This document shows positions 5,616 to 8,671 of a stretch of DNA of 8,671 bases, in pieces. Both the position numbers and the translations under genes were made by a program. This DNA is from Bacillota bacterium (lineage in GTDB: Bacteria; Bacillota; Clostridia; Oscillospirales; Ruminococcaceae), in contig JAEXNS010000213.1 of assembly GCA_023439605.1 (NCBI GenBank), forward strand, positions 1 through 8,671, read 5' to 3'. Position 1 is the first letter of the stretch, and each line of letters begins with the position of its first letter. Below the pieces are notes generated by a model that ran no database searches, was not told the origin of the DNA, and saw only the letters and a list, made by a program, of their open reading frames with translations.

Positions 5616-6554
5616 TTAATTTTCATAATTACAAATTGATTTTTTAATTTTTTCAATTACAATTTCTCTTATTTCAATTGGTTCAATAACTATGGCGTAT
5701 TTTCCTAATTCTAAAATACTTTCAATAACATCATTTTTTTCATATTCATTTATTTTTATGTTTAAGTATGTTTTATCTGATTTTATCTCTATTTTTACTT
5801 CATGTGATGCAAACTTTCTTATACATCTTTCTCTAACATTTTTTTCATCTATAATAAGTAACTTCAAATTTATATAATTTAATTTTTTAAACCTTTCTCT
5901 TGCCTTTTTATAATCATTATCAAAATAACTTTCTTTAGTTTTTTCTACCAAAACCCTTTGTGCGTTAAATTTCATTATTTTTTTAGATTTAAAATTGTAT
6001 ACAAAAAAATTAAATGTAGAATTTAAAACAGATATCTCCAGTCTGTAAGGTATAGCTATTATTTCCTTGTTTGAAAATATAATTTTTATTTTACATCCCT
6101 CAATATTTGCATTTAAAAAATTCAAAATATTTTCATTTAACAAATATAAATTTTTATTTAAATTTTTCTGATATGTTTCAACTTCTTCAAAAGACACATC
6201 CTCTTCAATATCAACAAGCTTTTCCTTTAAATAAATTATATCTTCTTTTTTCAAAAAAACCTCTGCACATGAATGTGACAAAAGCCTTTTTAAGCCTCTT
6301 TTCTCAAACAAAGAAATATTTTTATTGGGTTGTTTTTTATATTTTGTTTCATAAAATTCTTCACCATAACAAACTAAATATTCAAATAAATAATCCTTAT
6401 ATTGTTCTATTATTCTATCTTCATTCGACTTTGTTGTAAAAGATATTACTTTTTTTATATCTTCATCTGAAAAGAAGTTTTTTTCATCAATGCTAGAAAA
6501 TAGTAAATCTGTAAAATAAAAAAATATATTATACACATCAAAAAAATGCTCCAT
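5616..6554 (-). CDS. WYL-domain protein, second gene of the cas6 operon
   Basis: 312 residues. The N-terminal 140 residues are helical and unlike a named HTH. A divergent WYL (Sm-like) domain spans about 155-203 (KEIIAIPYRLEISVLNSTFNFFVYNFKSKK), with a FNFFVYNF strand in place of the W-Y-L tripeptide. A WCX-type tail follows at about 228-305, with LELGKYAIVIEPIEIREIV resembling the usual end of WYL regulators. WYL domains bind ligands or nucleic acids and regulate several CRISPR systems; the WYL1 protein of type VI-D loci binds RNA and stimulates Cas13d. Whether this protein is a transcription factor or an RNA-binding accessory cannot be decided here. Its start overlaps the preceding gene by 17 bases, with AAGGAG about 13 bases upstream, and its stop touches the cas6 ribosome binding site, so the three genes are translationally linked. 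Confidence 0.75.
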   Translation of the reverse strand: MEHFFDVYNIFFYFTDLLFSSIDEKNFFSDEDIKKVISFTTKSNEDRIIEQYKDYLFEYLVCYGEEFYETKYKKQPNKNISLFEKRGLKRLLSHSCAEVFLKKEDIIYLKEKLVDIEEDVSFEEVETYQKNLNKNLYLLNENILNFLNANIEGCKIKIIFSNKEIIAIPYRLEISVLNSTFNFFVYNFKSKKIMKFNAQRVLVEKTKESYFDNDYKKARERFKKLNYINLKLLIIDEKNVRERCIRKFASHEVKIEIKSDKTYLNIKINEYEKNDVIESILELGKYAIVIEPIEIREIVIEKIKKSICNYEN

Positions 6555-7743
6555 ATTTCTCTAACATCTCCTTATATTCAGATAATAAACTATTTTTTAA
6601 TTCTATATTATCTGATTTTTTTATTTTAACATGTTCACCCATACTTCTTAAAAATGGTTTTAGTTCTATATAATCATATATTTTTATAGTAGATTCATAA
6701 GTATTGTTTTTTACCTTTATCAAATTGTCTCCAAACATTGATTGATAAATTTTACTTAACAAGTGTTCATCTTCTTTTTCTATATTAAATTGAACTGTTA
6801 TACTTATTTTGTTATTAAACTTTGATGAAAACCTAAACTTTTTTAGTTTATACTTGTAATCATTATAAGTATAAACATCTTCCTCTTTTATTTTTTCCAC
6901 TTTCTTAATATTTTCTATTTTGAAAATGCATATATGATTTTTATTTTTTAATAAAGCAACCAAATACAATCTATGTGTTTTTATATCTATCCTTATTTGG
7001 AGTGGTTTTAATATATGCTCTTTTGTTGTTTTATCGTAATTTTTCTTCAAAAAAATTTTTATATTTTCCTTGTTTTTTATTGAGCCTATAATCATATACA
7101 TTATTTCTTCATATAATATTGAAGTATAAAATTCACCTGTAAAAATTATAGGTATACGAATATTTTTAGAAAACTTTTGATAATGATATATTTGTAAAGT
7201 ATTTTGCAAATATACAAAAGGTAATGCTGGATATAAGTTATAACATGCATATCTTATCAAATACCTTAGTCTTCTAATCTGCTCTTCACTCATATCATCA
7301 AGTAAATTTTCCGTTTTATATATCTTATTATTTTCTATATAAATATATCCACAAAAAACCATTTTATTTAAATATGTATTATATGTTTTTTCATCCATTT
7401 TAAAATTTGGCTCAAAGAAATTTTCAAAATAATACTCTTTATCAACTCGACTATTTATTTCCATATAGTTATTAAATTCATAAAAGAAATTAAAAAAATC
7501 TATTTTTATTTTTTTAGTGCTTATATTATAGAAAAGAAAATTTTTATTTTTATAATCCTCTATATTTGGACTGGTTTTTTCATCTATAAACGTTTTTATA
7601 CGCTTCAACTGATAATCATAACTTCTTTTGCTTATTTTTCTTTTATCGCATATTTCATCTTTTTTTAATAAATATAAAAACAAATCATCTGCTATTTCTA
7701 AACCATCCCTTATATTTGAAATCATTAATCTATCTTTATTCAA
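6538..7743 (-). CDS. WYL-domain protein, first gene of the cas6 operon, TTG start
   Basis: 401 residues. The start codon is TTG (7741-7743), supported by AAGGAG (7753-7758) nine bases upstream; the first ATG is six codons later and too far from that site. Residues 1-90 may hold a divergent winged helix (KISKRSYDYQLKRIKTFID near 36-54 looks like a recognition helix of the SRRT type). The middle is helical. A WYL domain covers about 244-284 (LKPLQIRIDIKTHRLYLVAL, then ICIFKIENIKKVE), with RLYLVAL as the WYL strand. A WCX domain follows at about 312-398, ending ELKPFLRSMGEHVKIKK and a helix. WYL proteins of this layout are usually ligand-responsive regulators. Being the gene closest to the array, it is a natural candidate to control array or operon expression, but that is inference. 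Confidence 0.82.
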   Translation of the reverse strand: MNKDRLMISNIRDGLEIADDLFLYLLKKDEICDKRKISKRSYDYQLKRIKTFIDEKTSPNIEDYKNKNFLFYNISTKKIKIDFFNFFYEFNNYMEINSRVDKEYYFENFFEPNFKMDEKTYNTYLNKMVFCGYIYIENNKIYKTENLLDDMSEEQIRRLRYLIRYACYNLYPALPFVYLQNTLQIYHYQKFSKNIRIPIIFTGEFYTSILYEEIMYMIIGSIKNKENIKIFLKKNYDKTTKEHILKPLQIRIDIKTHRLYLVALLKNKNHICIFKIENIKKVEKIKEEDVYTYNDYKYKLKKFRFSSKFNNKISITVQFNIEKEDEHLLSKIYQSMFGDNLIKVKNNTYESTIKIYDYIELKPFLRSMGEHVKIKKSDNIELKNSLLSEYKEMLEKYGAFF

Positions 7744-7769
7744 AGTTATACACTCCTTTTCATAAAATC

Positions 7770-7812
7770 AAAAAAATCATCACATTCAACAAAAGAATGT
7801 GATGATTTTTTT
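7770..7812. terminator. Intrinsic terminator between the CRISPR array and the WYL-cas6 operon
   Basis: Perfect 18-bp arms (7770-7787 and 7795-7812) enclose a 7-base loop. The stem core is TCATCACATTC/GAATGTGATGA with A/T runs on both sides, so it can act in both directions. On the minus strand it would end the CRISPR transcript just after the last, degenerate repeat. Only 26 bases separate it from the first WYL gene, leaving little room for a promoter there. Confidence 0.85.
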
Positions 7813-7814
7813 AT

Positions 7815-8589
7815 TTTCAAATAACCTTTCGGTTTTAAGGTACCTTACAGAGATGCTTGCGAAAAAGCAATTGAAACTTTTAAAGAGTGTCGATAACCTT
7901 TCGGTTTTAAGGTACCTTACAGACTACGCATTCAGTAACCTTATGGACGAAACTGAGCCATTTGTGTCGATAACCTTTCGGTTTTAAGGTACCTTACAGA
8001 CTATAAATTAGGCAACTATTATGGGGATAGTATTTTGTGTGTCGATAACCTTTCGGTTTTAAGGTACCTTACAGTAATAAAAATATCAAAATTATGGTAT
8101 AAAATAAAATTAGTGTCGATAACCTTTCGGTTTTAAGGTACCTTACAGAGATGCAAGTGGGGATGCAGGAGCAGCGGAAAATGTATCGTGTCGATAACCT
8201 TTCGGTTTTAAGGTACCTTACAGATTCCTAAACGTAATAAGAGACAAAACTTTTGAATACCGTGTCGATAACCTTTCGGTTTTAAGGTACCTTACAGAAT
8301 CTTCATGGATGGGATTTGTGTTATAGAATACCACGTGTCGATAACCTTTCGGTTTTAAGGTACCTTACAGATAAATTATATGATGAATATACTCGTTGGA
8401 GTATAGGTGTGGCGATAACCTTTCGGTTTTAAGGTACCTTACAGATGAAGAAACTGAGGTCCGTTGACATACCGGATACAGTGTCGATAACCTTTCGGTT
8501 TTAAGGTACCTTACAGGTATTATTATGCATGGTATTATGACCATAGTTATAAAGTGTCGATAACCTTTCGGTTTTAAGGTACCTTACAG
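7815..8589 (-). CRISPR. CRISPR array, 11 repeats of 36 bp and 10 spacers of 36-41 bp
   Basis: Plus-strand repeats begin at 7815 (degenerate first six bases; matching part 7821-7850), 7887, 7964, 8039, 8113, 8188, 8262, 8335, 8409, 8481 and 8554. All are identical except the first and one T-to-G change in the repeat at 8409. Spacers are 36, 41, 39, 38, 39, 38, 37, 38, 36 and 37 bp, all different. Read on the minus strand, repeat positions 17-28 form AACC-GAAA-GGTT, a stem with a GNRA tetraloop, followed by exactly eight bases, ATCGACAC, to the spacer. This fits Cas6 cleavage at the 3' foot of the hairpin and an 8-base 5' tag. With the degenerate repeat and the terminator at the left end, it favours transcription from right to left. 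The repeat end does not match the CTAAAAC of Cas13d arrays or the Cas12a handle. The subtype remains open. Confidence 0.97.
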
Positions 8590-8671
8590 GGCACCCCCTG
8601 CAAACAACGTGTTTATATGGGCAAAACATATAGTTTGCGGGTGAAACTCATTTTTCACTAAAAAATAAGCC
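8590..8671 (-). promoter_or_regulatory. Probable CRISPR leader (partial) with an interrupted stem-loop
   Basis: The 82 bases after the last full repeat contain no further repeat and reach the window edge. A continuous 17-base arm at 8627-8643 (CATATA, GTTTGC, GGGTG) is complementary in three pieces to 8614-8619, 8600-8605 and 8592-8596, giving a stem bulged on one side that ends two bases from the first repeat. A second dyad, GTGAAA-N6-TTTCAC, lies at 8641-8658. I see no confident promoter; it is probably further out, beyond 8671. If the array instead ran rightwards this would be the trailer, but array polarity argues against it. Confidence 0.55.

Noticed and set aside
5600..5656. Cas6 start at 5656, overlapping the second WYL gene by 41 bases
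   Set aside because: The AGGAG at 5609-5613 fits the ATG at 5597-5599, and the protein then starts at the normal Cas6 N-terminal strand.
5181..6439. Plus-strand frames opposite cas6 and the second WYL gene (5181-5414, 5692-5877, 6107-6439)
   Set aside because: All are antisense to supported genes, with hydrophobic low-complexity products from AT-rich DNA.
7799..7987. Plus-strand open frame of 62 codons through the terminator and first CRISPR repeats
   Set aside because: It is composed of terminator, repeat and spacer sequence (NLSVLRYLT repeated), an artefact of the array.
7815..8589. Type VI-D (Cas13d) array, suggested by the nearby WYL genes
   Set aside because: The repeat lacks the CTAAAAC end and hairpin layout of Cas13d repeats, a Cas6 is present (Cas13d processes its own crRNA), and no HEPN effector is in the window.
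1..8671. tRNA, rRNA, transposase or integrase genes
   Set aside because: No cloverleaf with a conserved TTCGA arm, no rRNA segments and no DDE or recombinase motifs were found in any frame, so the duplication around the toxin-antitoxin module has no visible mobilising enzyme.

Overview
The window looks like a low-GC, Gram-positive anaerobe of the Clostridia. It is AT-rich, with AGGAG-type ribosome binding sites, extended -10 promoters and T-rich hairpin terminators. The cut-off gene at the left edge begins like a secreted family-44 glycoside hydrolase, which suggests a plant-fibre-degrading, Ruminococcus-like gut or rumen bacterium. The genus is an inference only.

Layout. (1) 1-2669, minus strand: the 5' end of a secreted GH44-like enzyme, then a two-component system. 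The sensor kinase is intact. The OmpR-type response regulator is interrupted by one in-frame TGA between its receiver and DNA-binding domains. (2) 2670-3146: an intergenic stretch with the regulator promoter, a GC-rich cluster of hairpins and a strong promoter facing right. (3) 3147-3614, plus strand: a coiled-coil protein built from 63-bp tandem repeats, closed by a 22-bp hairpin terminator shared with the convergent operon. (4) 3670-4739, minus strand: a small putative antitoxin gene, a zeta-toxin-like P-loop kinase gene with an early in-frame TAA, and a truncated cas6 3' end. (5) 4880-7743, minus strand: two WYL-domain genes followed by full-length cas6. (6) 7770-8671: an 18-bp terminator hairpin, a CRISPR array of 11 repeats of 36 bp and 10 spacers, and the start of a probable leader with an interrupted stem.

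How it fits together. The array is most likely transcribed on the minus strand, from a leader beyond 8589 towards the WYL-WYL-cas6 operon. In that orientation each repeat carries a GAAA-tetraloop hairpin followed by exactly eight nucleotides, as expected for Cas6 cleavage leaving an 8-nt crRNA tag, and the degenerate repeat and terminator lie at the trailer end. No effector (Cas3, Cas8, Cas9, Cas10, Cas12, Cas13) and no cas1/cas2 is present in the window. The locus is therefore a CRISPR array with its own processing enzyme and two probable ligand- or nucleic-acid-sensing WYL proteins; effectors must lie outside the window or act in trans.

The most unusual structure is the toxin-antitoxin module lying between two 232-bp direct copies of the cas6 3' end. 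The copies differ at seven positions, all third codon positions, so the encoded peptide is identical. The distal copy is the remnant of a cas6 that diverged under protein-level selection, not a freshly decaying duplicate. Two genes in the window (response regulator and toxin) carry single in-frame nonsense codons in otherwise intact reading frames.
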